Assembly: GCA_030431055.1 (NCBI GenBank) | Contig: JAUIJA010000001.1 | Coordinates: 496,001 to 560,000 of the forward strand | DNA from: Bacteroidia bacterium | GTDB lineage: Bacteria; Bacteroidota; Bacteroidia; Flavobacteriales; Flavobacteriaceae | Reading direction: 5' to 3' | DNA: 64,000 nucleotides | Part shown: one piece after another, positions 7,586 to 14,961 of the stretch | How positions within the stretch are numbered: the stretch's first letter is position 1 | How the letters are laid out: the number at the start of each line of letters is the position of its first letter | Position numbers and translations under genes: made by a program | Notes under the pieces: model-generated | Told to the model about the DNA's origin: nothing | The model's input: the letters and a program-made list of their open reading frames with translations, nothing else | Databases searched by the model: none

Positions 7586-7593
7586 CAAAAATA
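7586..7593 (-). promoter_or_regulatory. Putative -7 box for the two-component operon
   Basis: The minus strand reads TATTTTTG, an exact match. Its predicted start near 7580 is about five bases from the opposite-strand start, so the two promoters overlap and probably compete. Confidence 0.5.
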
Positions 7594-7617
7594 CTAATAA
7601 CATAAAAAATAGACAGT

Positions 7618-8076
7618 ATGAAAACTTTAAAATTTACTTTAGTTGCTTTATTCATTTCAGCATTAACATTTGCCCAAAAAGTAGAAACTAAAAAATCGAT
7701 TGCAACTAAGCAAGCTGTAAAACCAACAAAACAATCAGAATTAAAATGGGATGTTGAAAACCATAATTTTGGTGAAATTGCAAAAGGAAAACCAGTTTCT
7801 TATGAGTTTGCTTTTACAAACACTACAGATCAAACGATTATTTTAACAAAAGTTAAAGCATCTTGTGGATGTACAGCAACGAATTATACAAAAACTCCTG
7901 TAAAACCAGGTGAAAGAGGAACAGTTACAGCTACTTATAATGCTGCTGCTCCAGGTAACTTCCACAAAACAGTTACTGTTACTACAAACGAAGAAGGTGC
8001 TGCTCCTAAAGTGTTAATCATTAAAGGAAAAGTAATGAAGCCTGAAACAGAAGAAAAATCAATCTTATTAAAATAA
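7618..8076 (+). CDS. DUF1573 periplasmic protein
   Basis: A 152-residue secreted protein with a signal peptide ending near ALTFAQ (residues 1-20). A basic linker precedes one immunoglobulin-like DUF1573 domain, recognised by HNFGEIAKGKPVSYEFAFTN and VKASCGCT. The CGC near residue 86 is the family signature. The molecular role of DUF1573 proteins is not established. Its promoter overlaps that of the adjacent two-component system and sits next to phased repeats, so it is a likely regulon member. Confidence 0.88.
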   Translation: MKTLKFTLVALFISALTFAQKVETKKSIATKQAVKPTKQSELKWDVENHNFGEIAKGKPVSYEFAFTNTTDQTIILTKVKASCGCTATNYTKTPVKPGERGTVTATYNAAAPGNFHKTVTVTTNEEGAAPKVLIIKGKVMKPETEEKSILLK

Positions 8077-8096
8077 GAAATAATTATAATTCTTTA

Positions 8097-8127
8097 AAAA
8101 CCACTTCAATTGAAGTGGTTTTTTTAT
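8097..8127. terminator. Terminator after the DUF1573 gene
   Basis: AAAACCACTTCAATTGAAGT continues into GGTTTT as a perfect palindrome, followed by a long T-tract. It sits 10 bases before the next ATG, so the ogt gene must either be read through or use a start inside the T-tract. Confidence 0.9.
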
Positions 8128-8136
8128 TTTTATAAA

Positions 8137-8607
8137 ATGGAAACGGTTTATATAAATTCACCTTTAGGAATTACAAAAGTCTCAGGAAATAAAAGCGGAA
8201 TTTCTGAAATTTCTGTTGGTTATGAAGAACCTATTTCAACTCAAATTCCTAAAAATTTACAACAAGCGGTAAACGAATTAGAAGAATATTTTAATGGAAA
8301 CCGAAGTGAATTTACTTTTCAACTAAATCCAAAAGGAACTGATTTCCAACAAAAAGTTTGGAAAGAATTACTACAAATTCCTTACGGAAAAACCACCTCT
8401 TATCTAGAACTTTCAAAAAAAATTGGCGATGTAAAAGCAATTAGAGCTGTTGCTTCCGCAAATGGAAAAAATCCACTTTGGATTGTTGTTCCGTGCCATC
8501 GTGTTATTGGTTCTGATGGTTCTTTAACTGGTTACGCTGGCGGTTTATGGCGTAAACAATGGTTGCTAGAACACGAAAGAGGCGAAAAACAACAAACTTT
8601 GTTTTAA
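8137..8607 (+). CDS. ogt: Methylated-DNA--protein-cysteine methyltransferase
   Basis: About 156 residues. It removes alkyl groups from O6-methylguanine (and O4-methylthymine) in one suicidal transfer to its own cysteine. The active-site PCHRVIGSDGSLTGYAGG lies near residue 115 and is preceded by the helix-turn-helix KVWKELLQIPYGKTTSYLEL. I start at ATG 8137; the longer frame from TTG 8110 would begin inside the preceding terminator stem. Cytoplasmic, acting alone. Confidence 0.93.
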   Translation: METVYINSPLGITKVSGNKSGISEISVGYEEPISTQIPKNLQQAVNELEEYFNGNRSEFTFQLNPKGTDFQQKVWKELLQIPYGKTTSYLELSKKIGDVKAIRAVASANGKNPLWIVVPCHRVIGSDGSLTGYAGGLWRKQWLLEHERGEKQQTLF

Positions 8608-8790
8608 ACAAACTAAGCAAGGCGTAGCCTTGCAACTCTTTTGCGCAAGAATAGTTTGAAAAAGCTCTGAATACAGGAGCAATGCGACGCAGAGTTTTTC
8701 AAATGGTTTTAATTGAAGATTAAAAATTCCTCGTAAAAGTGTCCTTTCTTTTGGTTCGTTTTCTTTGGACAAGCAAAGAAAATGAATAAG
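8608..8790. repeat. Non-coding stretch with several inverted repeats
   Basis: GCAAGGC-GTA-GCCTTGC forms a perfect hairpin at 8617-8633. A longer inverted repeat pairs TTTGAAAAAGCTCTG (from 8655) with CAGAGTTTTTCAAA (from 8690), with one bulge. The tail reads CTTTCTTTTGGTTCG and TTCTTTGGACAAGCAAAG, a sequence type that recurs in many bacterial intergenic regions. No convincing gene is visible. It is most likely a compound dispersed repeat. Confidence 0.5.
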
Positions 8791-8822
8791 AAAAACAGAA
8801 TTGCTTATTAGACTTTTTTTAA

Positions 8823-8840
8823 TTTACTAAGCTTAGTAAA
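8823..8840. promoter_or_regulatory. Perfect 18-bp palindrome upstream of the serine hydrolase gene
   Basis: TTTACTAAGCTTAGTAAA is fully self-complementary and lies 53 bases before the hydrolase ATG. It could be an operator for a dimeric regulator. No regulator gene is adjacent, so the assignment is open. Confidence 0.4.
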
Positions 8841-8893
8841 CCAATTCATAAAATTTAATAACTTAGTGCTTTCTGAAAAATTAAACCAACAGC

Positions 8894-10051
8894 ATGAAAT
8901 TTCTAAAAAACTTCTTTAAGTGGTTTGCTATTATTTTAGTAGCGATAATTATTTTGATGTACATTTTTGATGTCGATTATTTATTACGCGCAGTGCGAAC
9001 GATTTACTTTCGCGGACATACAACTGCTTTTATTGATGATTATACACATTTTCCTAATCGAGAAATTAAAAAAGGAACAGCACAACCTTGGGCAATTTCA
9101 AAAGATTACAATTCGGTTCCTGCAACAGAAGTTTTAGAGCAAACACACAAAGAATTGCAAACAGTTGCTTATGTAATCATAAAGAATGATAGCATTTGGC
9201 ACGAAAGTTATTTTGATGGTTACGGAAAAGATTCAAAATCGAATTCATTTTCTATGGCAAAAAGTGTCGTGACGCTTGCTTTAGGAAAAGCGATTATGGA
9301 AGGAAAAATTAAAAGTTTAGACCAAAAAGTAACTGATTTTTTTCCTCAACTCAAAGGAGAGTTTGCAAAAGAAGTTACCGTTGGTGATTTATCTTCTATG
9401 GCTTCAGGCTTAAGTTGGGACGAACGCTATTACAGTCCGTTTTCAATTGTAACGCGTGCTTATTTTGATAGTGATTTAAAAAAAGTGATTTTAGGGTTAG
9501 AAATAAATGAAAAACCCGGACAATCGTTTAAATATTTAAGTGGTGCTACGCAATTATTAGCAATGTGTATTGAAAAGGCTACTGGCGAATATTTATCAGA
9601 TTATGTATCGAAGAACTTTTGGCAACCAATGGGAGCTGAGAATGAAGCCCTTTGGCAATTAGATCACGAACCAGACGGAATTGAGAAATCTTATTGTTGT
9701 ATTGCAAGTAATGCTCGAGATTTTGCTCGATTTGGTAAATTAATGCTTCAAGAAGGAAATTGGAATGGAAATCAAATTCTCGATTCTACTTTTGTTCAAA
9801 AATGTGTAACGCCACGTTTTCCTGAAAGTCCACAATACGGTTATGGTTGGTGGATGCATAATGTAAGCGGAAAACAATTGTATTATATGCGTGGGCACTT
9901 AGGACAATTTGTAATTGTAATTCCAGAAGATGATGTAATTATAGTTCGTTTAGGACATATAAAAGGTTTACAAACTGAAACCGATCCACATAGTGATGAT
10001 TTGTATGTTTATGTTGATGAAGCTTATGAAATGTTAGCTCAGAGAAAATAA
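8894..10051 (+). CDS. Serine hydrolase, class C beta-lactamase fold
   Basis: 385 residues. An N-terminal membrane anchor (about 8-28) is followed by a beta-lactamase/penicillin-binding-like domain. The catalytic SxxK motif is SMAKS near residue 120. YLSGATQLL near 213 fits the YxN/YxG second motif. YGYGWWMHN and MRGHLGQFVIVIPE near 320-350 provide the third-motif region. Family members include 6-aminohexanoate-dimer hydrolase, esterases and D-aminopeptidases, so substrate cannot be read. It should face the periplasm. Confidence 0.85.
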   Translation: MKFLKNFFKWFAIILVAIIILMYIFDVDYLLRAVRTIYFRGHTTAFIDDYTHFPNREIKKGTAQPWAISKDYNSVPATEVLEQTHKELQTVAYVIIKNDSIWHESYFDGYGKDSKSNSFSMAKSVVTLALGKAIMEGKIKSLDQKVTDFFPQLKGEFAKEVTVGDLSSMASGLSWDERYYSPFSIVTRAYFDSDLKKVILGLEINEKPGQSFKYLSGATQLLAMCIEKATGEYLSDYVSKNFWQPMGAENEALWQLDHEPDGIEKSYCCIASNARDFARFGKLMLQEGNWNGNQILDSTFVQKCVTPRFPESPQYGYGWWMHNVSGKQLYYMRGHLGQFVIVIPEDDVIIVRLGHIKGLQTETDPHSDDLYVYVDEAYEMLAQRK

Positions 10052-10059
10052 ATTGAATT

Positions 10060-10338
10060 ATGAATAGTCATTTCTCTGGTCTTCACAATAGAGATAAATT
10101 AGTAAAGCAAAATCAAGAAAACAGAAAAGAAAGATTAGATACTAGAAAGAAATCTCTTGGGAAAATAAAAAAGGATAATATTGGTTATTATTCAAAATCA
10201 ATTTCAAAAAATGAATTGATTAAAATCAAAAACAAAATTTTAAAAAGAAACAGAAAGCAACTTTTCATAGTTATTTTAATTTTTATGATTTTGTTTGTAT
10301 TGATTTTGTTTTTTTCAATGAGATATAATATTCTTTAA
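10060..10338 (+). CDS. Small basic tail-anchored protein, unknown
   Basis: 92 residues, starting eight bases after the serine hydrolase stop. The first 65 residues are very rich in Lys, Arg, Asn and Gln and predicted helical. A single hydrophobic segment (about 69-87) lies at the C-terminus, so it would be a tail-anchored membrane protein. I recognise no family. The tight spacing and normal codon use support a real gene. It could be an accessory to the hydrolase or a nucleic-acid or membrane-surface binder. Confidence 0.55.
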   Translation: MNSHFSGLHNRDKLVKQNQENRKERLDTRKKSLGKIKKDNIGYYSKSISKNELIKIKNKILKRNRKQLFIVILIFMILFVLILFFSMRYNIL

Positions 10339-10366
10339 TTAATAACAACGATAAACAAAAAAATAA

Positions 10367-11080
10367 ATGATAGAAAAAATTCAACACAACAACATTCTTT
10401 TCTTAGACATTGAAACTGTTCCGCAATACGATTCCTATATGGGAATGGATGAAGAAACTAAAAAGCTTTGGGAACTTAAAACCCAATACCAACGACGCGA
10501 TGAGGTTACTGCTGAAGATTTTTATGAAAGAGCAGGAATTTGGGCTGAATTTGGAAAAATCATTTGTATTTCGGTTGGATATTTCACCAACAAAGCCGAT
10601 ATCCGAAACTTTAGAACAACTAGTTTTTGGGGAGAAGAAAAGAAAATTTTGCAAGACTTTGCCAATTTGCTGAACCAACATTTCAATGGCGCGGCGCATG
10701 TTTTATGCGGACACAATGCTAAAGAATTTGATATTCCGTTTATTGCACGTCGCATGATAATTCATGGAGTTGCCTTGCCAGATAAACTGAATTTATTTGG
10801 TAAAAAACCTTGGGAAGTACCACATTTAGATACTTTAGAATTGTGGAAATTTGGCGATTACAAACACTTTACTTCATTACGATTACTAACAAAAATTTTA
10901 GATATTCCATCGCCTAAAGATGATATCGATGGAAGTGAAGTTGCAAGAGTTTTCTACATTGAAAAGGATATTGATCGCATTATCACCTATTGTGAAAAAG
11001 ACGTAATTGCAGTTGCTCAAATTTTCCTTCGTTTTCGTAGAGAAGATTTGTTAATTGAAGATGAGATAACGCATGTGTAG
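10367..11080 (+). CDS. PolB-like 3'-5' exonuclease
   Basis: A 237-residue DEDD-superfamily exonuclease resembling the proofreading domain of family B polymerases. ExoI is FLDIETVPQYD near residue 8 (Asp and Glu ligands). ExoII is LCGHNAKEFDIPFIARRM near 110. ExoIII is ITYCEKDVIAVAQIFLRF near 208. The polymerase domain is absent. Free-standing proteins of this type are widespread in Bacteroidota and are probably nucleic-acid repair or processing nucleases with two metal ions. Cytoplasmic. Confidence 0.88.
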   Translation: MIEKIQHNNILFLDIETVPQYDSYMGMDEETKKLWELKTQYQRRDEVTAEDFYERAGIWAEFGKIICISVGYFTNKADIRNFRTTSFWGEEKKILQDFANLLNQHFNGAAHVLCGHNAKEFDIPFIARRMIIHGVALPDKLNLFGKKPWEVPHLDTLELWKFGDYKHFTSLRLLTKILDIPSPKDDIDGSEVARVFYIEKDIDRIITYCEKDVIAVAQIFLRFRREDLLIEDEITHV

Positions 11081-11120
11081 ATATTTTTATTCCGTTCGAT
11101 TTTACAAAAGCAGCAGAATT

Positions 11121-11148
11121 GTGTCAGTTCGAGCGGAGTCGAGAACAC
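11121..11148 (+). repeat. Dispersed palindromic repeat, copy B (left boundary of the GIY-YIG cassette)
   Basis: GTGTCAGTTCGAGCGGAGTC then GAGAACAC. It starts with GTGT and ends with ACAC, so the unit itself has short terminal inverted ends. It lies eight bases before the GIY-YIG start codon in direct orientation. Confidence 0.8.
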
Positions 11149-11155
11149 AAAAATT

Positions 11156-11500
11156 ATGAAGTTATATTATGTTTACATACTAAAATGTTCAGATGAAACC
11201 TATTATGTTGGTTTTACTTCTAATTTAGAGCAAAGAATTATGCAACATAATATTGGAACAGATTCTGATTCATACACTTTTAAAAGAAGACCAGTTGAAT
11301 TAGTTTGGTGTCAAGAATTTGTTGAACCCAATCAAGCCATTTATTTTGAAAAGAAAATAAAAAAATGGAGTAAAGCAAAAAAAGAAGCAATAATAAATGA
11401 TAATTTTGATTTGTTACCTTTGCTTTCAGAGTGTAAAAATGAAACGCACTTTAAAAATAAGGGTCTCGACTCCGCTCGACCTGACATAAATGAAGAATGA
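11156..11500 (+). CDS. Single-domain GIY-YIG endonuclease
   Basis: 114 residues. The catalytic set is visible: Y7 in YVYILKC, Y17-V18-G19 (YIG position), R27, H31 and E65 in IYFEKKIKKWS. It belongs to the small UvrC/YhbQ-like group with the closing KKWSKAKKEAIINDNFD and ECKNETHFKNK motifs. These enzymes cut DNA through one metal ion. The last dozen residues (GLDSARPDINEE) are encoded by an inverted copy of the dispersed repeat, so the repeat has supplied the stop region. Inverted repeat copies bound the gene on both sides. Confidence 0.9.
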   Translation: MKLYYVYILKCSDETYYVGFTSNLEQRIMQHNIGTDSDSYTFKRRPVELVWCQEFVEPNQAIYFEKKIKKWSKAKKEAIINDNFDLLPLLSECKNETHFKNKGLDSARPDINEE

Positions 11501-11523
11501 AATGACTTCGAGTGGAGTCGAGA
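11463..11523. repeat. Dispersed repeat, inverted pair (copies C and D)
   Basis: Copy C (11463-11485, GTCTCGACTCCGCTCGACCT and GAC) is the reverse complement of the family unit and overlaps the GIY-YIG 3' end. Copy D (11502-11523, ATGACTTCGAGTGGAGTCGA and GA) is in direct orientation. The two can fold on each other as a hairpin and could act as a transcript end. Confidence 0.8.
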
Positions 11524-11570
11524 AGTTTTTAAATAAATATTAATCTAAATAAGACTTTTATCGAGTGATA

Positions 11571-11596
11571 GTGTCACTTCGAGTGAAGTTGAGAAG
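11571..11596 (+). repeat. Dispersed repeat, copy E
   Basis: GTGTCACTTCGAGTGAAGTT then GAGAAG, a diverged direct-orientation unit just before the SpmAB-like start at 11606. It carries transitions at three positions relative to copy B. Confidence 0.75.
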
Positions 11597-11605
11597 AAAA
11601 GAAAC

Positions 11606-13045
11606 ATGGTTTTAAGCAGATTTTGGCTCGTTATATTCGTTTGTTCCATCACATTTATAATTACAGGATTATTCACTAATCAATATTATTCAATCGATTA
11701 TGTATTGAATGGAAAAAAAGACGAACCACTTTTAATAAGCGAAAAGTATTTAAACGAAGTTCCACAATTTGTTCAAGACAGTTTAAAAAATTCACCAACA
11801 AAAGAATTTGTATTAAACAACGTTACTTCAGATGCTGATACAACGTATGTTTATAACAAGCAAACGGTTAAAATCTACAGTGGAAAACAACAGTCAGATG
11901 GTTTGTTACCGATGGCAAAAAGTAGCTTACTCGATTTAATTTTACCTTTAATTGCCTACTTATCGTTTTTCTGTGGAATTATGGAACTGTTAATAATTTC
12001 TGGCGCTTCCGAAAAACTAGCCAGCTTTTTAAGTCCAGCTTTTGCTAAAATCTTTCCTTCTATTCCTAAAAATCACGAATCAATTTCTTATATGACTTTG
12101 AATTTTGCTGCAAATTTCCTCGGATTAGATTCTGCGGCAACGCCATTTGGTTTAAAAGCTATGGAAAAACTCCAAGAAATTAATCCAGATAAAGACAAAG
12201 CCAGCGATGCACAAATTATGTTTATGACGTTGCACGCAGCAGGTTTAACGTTAATACCAACATCAATTATTGGTTATCGTGCAGCTGAAAATGCTGCTAA
12301 CCCAGCCGATGTAATGTTGCCGTGTATTATTACATCTTTTGTAGGAACAATTGCTGCATTTATTTTGGTAGGAATCAGACAAAGAATCAACTTTAAAAGT
12401 GCTTCACTTTTGGCTGTTTTAATGGGATTAGTTGGCGCAATTATCGGATTGTTGTTTTATGTAAACACCTTAGATTTAATTGGCAAAAACTATTTCACGG
12501 CAAATTTATCTGGAGTGTTATTATTGGCGATTATTGGATTTACGCTAGTATATTCTTTTATGAATGAGAAAAAATTTGTTGCCAATAAAACCAATATGTT
12601 CGACACGTTTGTTGTTGGAGCCAATAACGGACTGAAAACTGGAGTAATGATATTTCCCTATGTAATGGGAATGTTAGTCGCTATTTCGTTGTTTAGAAAC
12701 AGTGGATTGTTTGAATTAATTAGCCACGGATTAGCATTTGTGTTTTCAAATATGGGCGTGAGTAAAGAAATAACTGATTCGTTACCAGTTGCGATGTTAC
12801 GACCATTTTCTTCTGGTGGTTCACGTGGATTTATGATTGATGCAATGCGAACTTACGGACCAGATTCTTTAGCAGGAAGGTTAAGTTGTATTTTCCAATG
12901 TAGTGCCGAAACGACGTTTTACGTAATTGCGGTTTATTTTGGTTCGGTAAATATAAAAGACACACGATATACGCTTTGGATGATGTTGTTAGTTGACTTG
13001 ATTTGTGTTATTACAGCTGTTTTTATTGCGACTTGGTTTTTTTAA
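11606..13045 (+). CDS. Fused SpmA/SpmB-like nucleoside-recognition (Gate domain) membrane protein
   Basis: A 479-residue polytopic inner-membrane protein. After TM1 and a periplasmic loop (about 25-105) comes an SpmA-like half with LNFAANFLGLDSAATPFGLK near 175. A second half resembles SpmB, with GVMIFPYVMGMLVA near 350 and MLRPFSSGGSRGFMIDAM near 400. In Bacillus, SpmA and SpmB are separate proteins needed for spore-core dehydration. Here they are fused, as is usual in Bacteroidota, in an organism with no sign of sporulation. The transported or sensed substrate is unknown. Confidence 0.85.
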   Translation: MVLSRFWLVIFVCSITFIITGLFTNQYYSIDYVLNGKKDEPLLISEKYLNEVPQFVQDSLKNSPTKEFVLNNVTSDADTTYVYNKQTVKIYSGKQQSDGLLPMAKSSLLDLILPLIAYLSFFCGIMELLIISGASEKLASFLSPAFAKIFPSIPKNHESISYMTLNFAANFLGLDSAATPFGLKAMEKLQEINPDKDKASDAQIMFMTLHAAGLTLIPTSIIGYRAAENAANPADVMLPCIITSFVGTIAAFILVGIRQRINFKSASLLAVLMGLVGAIIGLLFYVNTLDLIGKNYFTANLSGVLLLAIIGFTLVYSFMNEKKFVANKTNMFDTFVVGANNGLKTGVMIFPYVMGMLVAISLFRNSGLFELISHGLAFVFSNMGVSKEITDSLPVAMLRPFSSGGSRGFMIDAMRTYGPDSLAGRLSCIFQCSAETTFYVIAVYFGSVNIKDTRYTLWMMLLVDLICVITAVFIATWFF

Positions 13046-13126
13046 AAGTATATTAAATAACCACAGAAAATTTTATCAAAAAATTCAGAATACTTACCTT
13101 TACGTCACTTAAAAAACTAACACACA

Positions 13127-14731
13127 ATGGATTTTATATATCAAGATCCGTATCCGATTTTAAAAGACGATACGCAATACAAAAAATTAACTTCTGATTA
13201 CGTTACCGTAGAAAAAATAGGCGATAGAGAAATTTTAGTAGTTGACCCAAAAGGTTTAGAATTACTGGCAGAAGAAGCCATGTTTGACGTTTCTTTTATG
13301 CTTCGTACAAAACACTTACAAAGTTTACACAACATCTTAAATGATCCTGAAGCAACAGATAACGACCGATTTGTAGCTTACAATTTATTGCAAAATGCTA
13401 AAGTAGCTATCGACAAACAATTACCTTCTTGCCAAGATACAGGAACGGCAATTGTAATGGCAAAAAAAGGAGAAAGTGTTTATACTGGTGCTGAAGATGC
13501 AGAATTTTTATCAAAAGGAATTTATAACACCTATCAAAAAAGAAATCTTCGTTATTCTCAAATTGTACCGATTAGCATGTTTGAGGAGAAAAATTCGGGT
13601 TGTAATCTTCCTGCTCAAATTGATATTTATGCAAAAAAAGGAAATTCGTATGAGTTTTTATTTTTAGCAAAAGGAGGAGGTTCGGCGAATAAAACATTTT
13701 TGTACCAACAAACAAAATCGTTATTGAACGAAAAGAATTTAACAGAGTTCATTAAGAATAAAATTCAAGATTTAGGAACATCGGCTTGTCCGCCTTATCA
13801 CTTGGCTTTAGTTATTGGTGGAACTTCAGCTGAAGCCAATTTAGCAGCCGTTAAAAAGGCATCGGCTGGTTATTATGATAATTTACCTACATCTGGAAAT
13901 ATGTCAGGGCAAGCTTTCCGTGATTTAGAATGGGAAGCAAAAGTGCAACAAATCTGTCACGAAAGTGGAATAGGAGCGCAATTTGGTGGAAAATATTTCG
14001 TGCATGATGTACGTGTAATTCGTTTACCAAGACATGCTGCTTCTTGTCCGGTTGGATTAGGTGTTTCTTGTTCGGCAGATAGAAATATCAAAGGGAAAAT
14101 TACGAAAGATGGAATTTTCTTAGAGCAATTAGAAACCAATCCAGCTCAATTTTTACCTGAAGTAGCGCCACATTTAGAAGAGCCAGTTGTTGTAGATTTG
14201 AATCGTCCGATGAAAGATATTTTAGCAGAATTGACGAAATATCCAATCAAAACGCGTTTAAAACTAAACGGAACGGTAATCGTAGCGCGTGATATTGCAC
14301 ATGCGAAGATTAAAGAAATGTTAGATGCGGGCCAACCAATGCCTGAATATTTCAAAAATCACCCAGTTTACTATGCAGGACCAGCAAAAACTCCAGAAGG
14401 AATGCCATCAGGAAGTTTCGGGCCAACAACAGCAGGAAGAATGGATCCGTATGTTGAGGAATTCCAGAAACACGGTGGAAGTATGGTAATGTTAGCGAAA
14501 GGAAACCGTTCGCAACAAGTTTCAGATGCTTGTACAAAATATGGCGGATTCTATTTAGGTTCGATTGGTGGACCAGCAGCTATTTTAGCAAAAGAGAACA
14601 TTCTTTCTGTTGAGGTAGTTGATTTCCCAGAATTAGGAATGGAAGCCGTTCGTAAAATTGAAGTAAAAGATTTCCCTGCATTCATTATTACCGATGATAA
14701 AGGAAATGACTTCTTCGCGGATTTGAAGTAA
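13127..14731 (+). CDS. fum: Fumarate hydratase, class I (iron-sulfur)
   Basis: A 534-residue cytoplasmic TCA-cycle enzyme that interconverts fumarate and L-malate. It has a 4Fe-4S cluster ligated by three cysteines: SCQDTGTA near 102, GTSACPPY near 223 and [11 protein letters not shown] near 305-315. The N-terminal alpha region is followed by the C-terminal beta region ([16 protein letters not shown] near 428), the fused single-chain FumA/FumB arrangement. A near-consensus -7 box (TACCTTTA, 13095-13102) precedes the gene. Strong terminator downstream. Confidence 0.95.
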   Translation: MDFIYQDPYPILKDDTQYKKLTSDYVTVEKIGDREILVVDPKGLELLAEEAMFDVSFMLRTKHLQSLHNILNDPEATDNDRFVAYNLLQNAKVAIDKQLPSCQDTGTAIVMAKKGESVYTGAEDAEFLSKGIYNTYQKRNLRYSQIVPISMFEEKNSGCNLPAQIDIYAKKGNSYEFLFLAKGGGSANKTFLYQQTKSLLNEKNLTEFIKNKIQDLGTSACPPYHLALVIGGTSAEANLAAVKKASAGYYDNLPTSGNMSGQAFRDLEWEAKVQQICHESGIGAQFGGKYFVHDVRVIRLPRHAASCPVGLGVSCSADRNIKGKITKDGIFLEQLETNPAQFLPEVAPHLEEPVVVDLNRPMKDILAELTKYPIKTRLKLNGTVIVARDIAHAKIKEMLDAGQPMPEYFKNHPVYYAGPAKTPEGMPSGSFGPTTAGRMDPYVEEFQKHGGSMVMLAKGNRSQQVSDACTKYGGFYLGSIGGPAAILAKENILSVEVVDFPELGMEAVRKIEVKDFPAFIITDDKGNDFFADLK

Positions 14732-14766
14732 AATTTAGAGGAAAGAAGAAAGAAACAAGATAAAAG

Positions 14767-14799
14767 AAAACCTGTTAGTTATTACTGACAGGTTTTTTA
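14767..14799 (+). terminator. Terminator of the fumarase gene
   Basis: AAAACCTGTTAG pairs with CTGACAGGTTTT with a single G-T wobble around a 6-base loop, followed by T-rich sequence. Confidence 0.85.
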
Positions 14800-14803
14800 T
14801 TTT

Positions 14804-14910
14804 TGTCATTCCGACAAAAAGGAGGAATCTCATAAAGAAACAAGAAAAATGAGACTTCTATAACCATAAACCTTGTTTATTCCTCTTAATATCAAATGCT
14901 CGAAGTGACA
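14804..14910. repeat. Degenerate nested palindromic repeat (second type)
   Basis: GAGGAAT (14822-14828) pairs with ATTCCTC (14879-14885), and an inner CTCAT / ATGAG pair is visible. The outer GTCATTCCGA (14805-14814) loosely matches the complement of TCGAAGTGAC (14900-14909). The gross plan of nested stems starting with GTCA and ending with TGAC is the same as at 4110-4202, but the body differs. The rest of the 14732-14961 gap holds nothing else I can support. Confidence 0.6.
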
Positions 14911-14961
14911 AATCATTGAGGAAAATCTTTCTACTGTAAACTGACCACTGATTACTAAAAA

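Noticed and set aside
8110..8136. TTG start for ogt nine codons upstream
   Set aside because: It falls in the terminator stem and T-tract; ATG 8137 gives the normal family length.
8566..8772. 68-codon minus-strand frame over the repeat block after ogt
   Set aside because: It is made of the inverted repeats and tail sequence, overlaps the end of ogt and shows no family motif.
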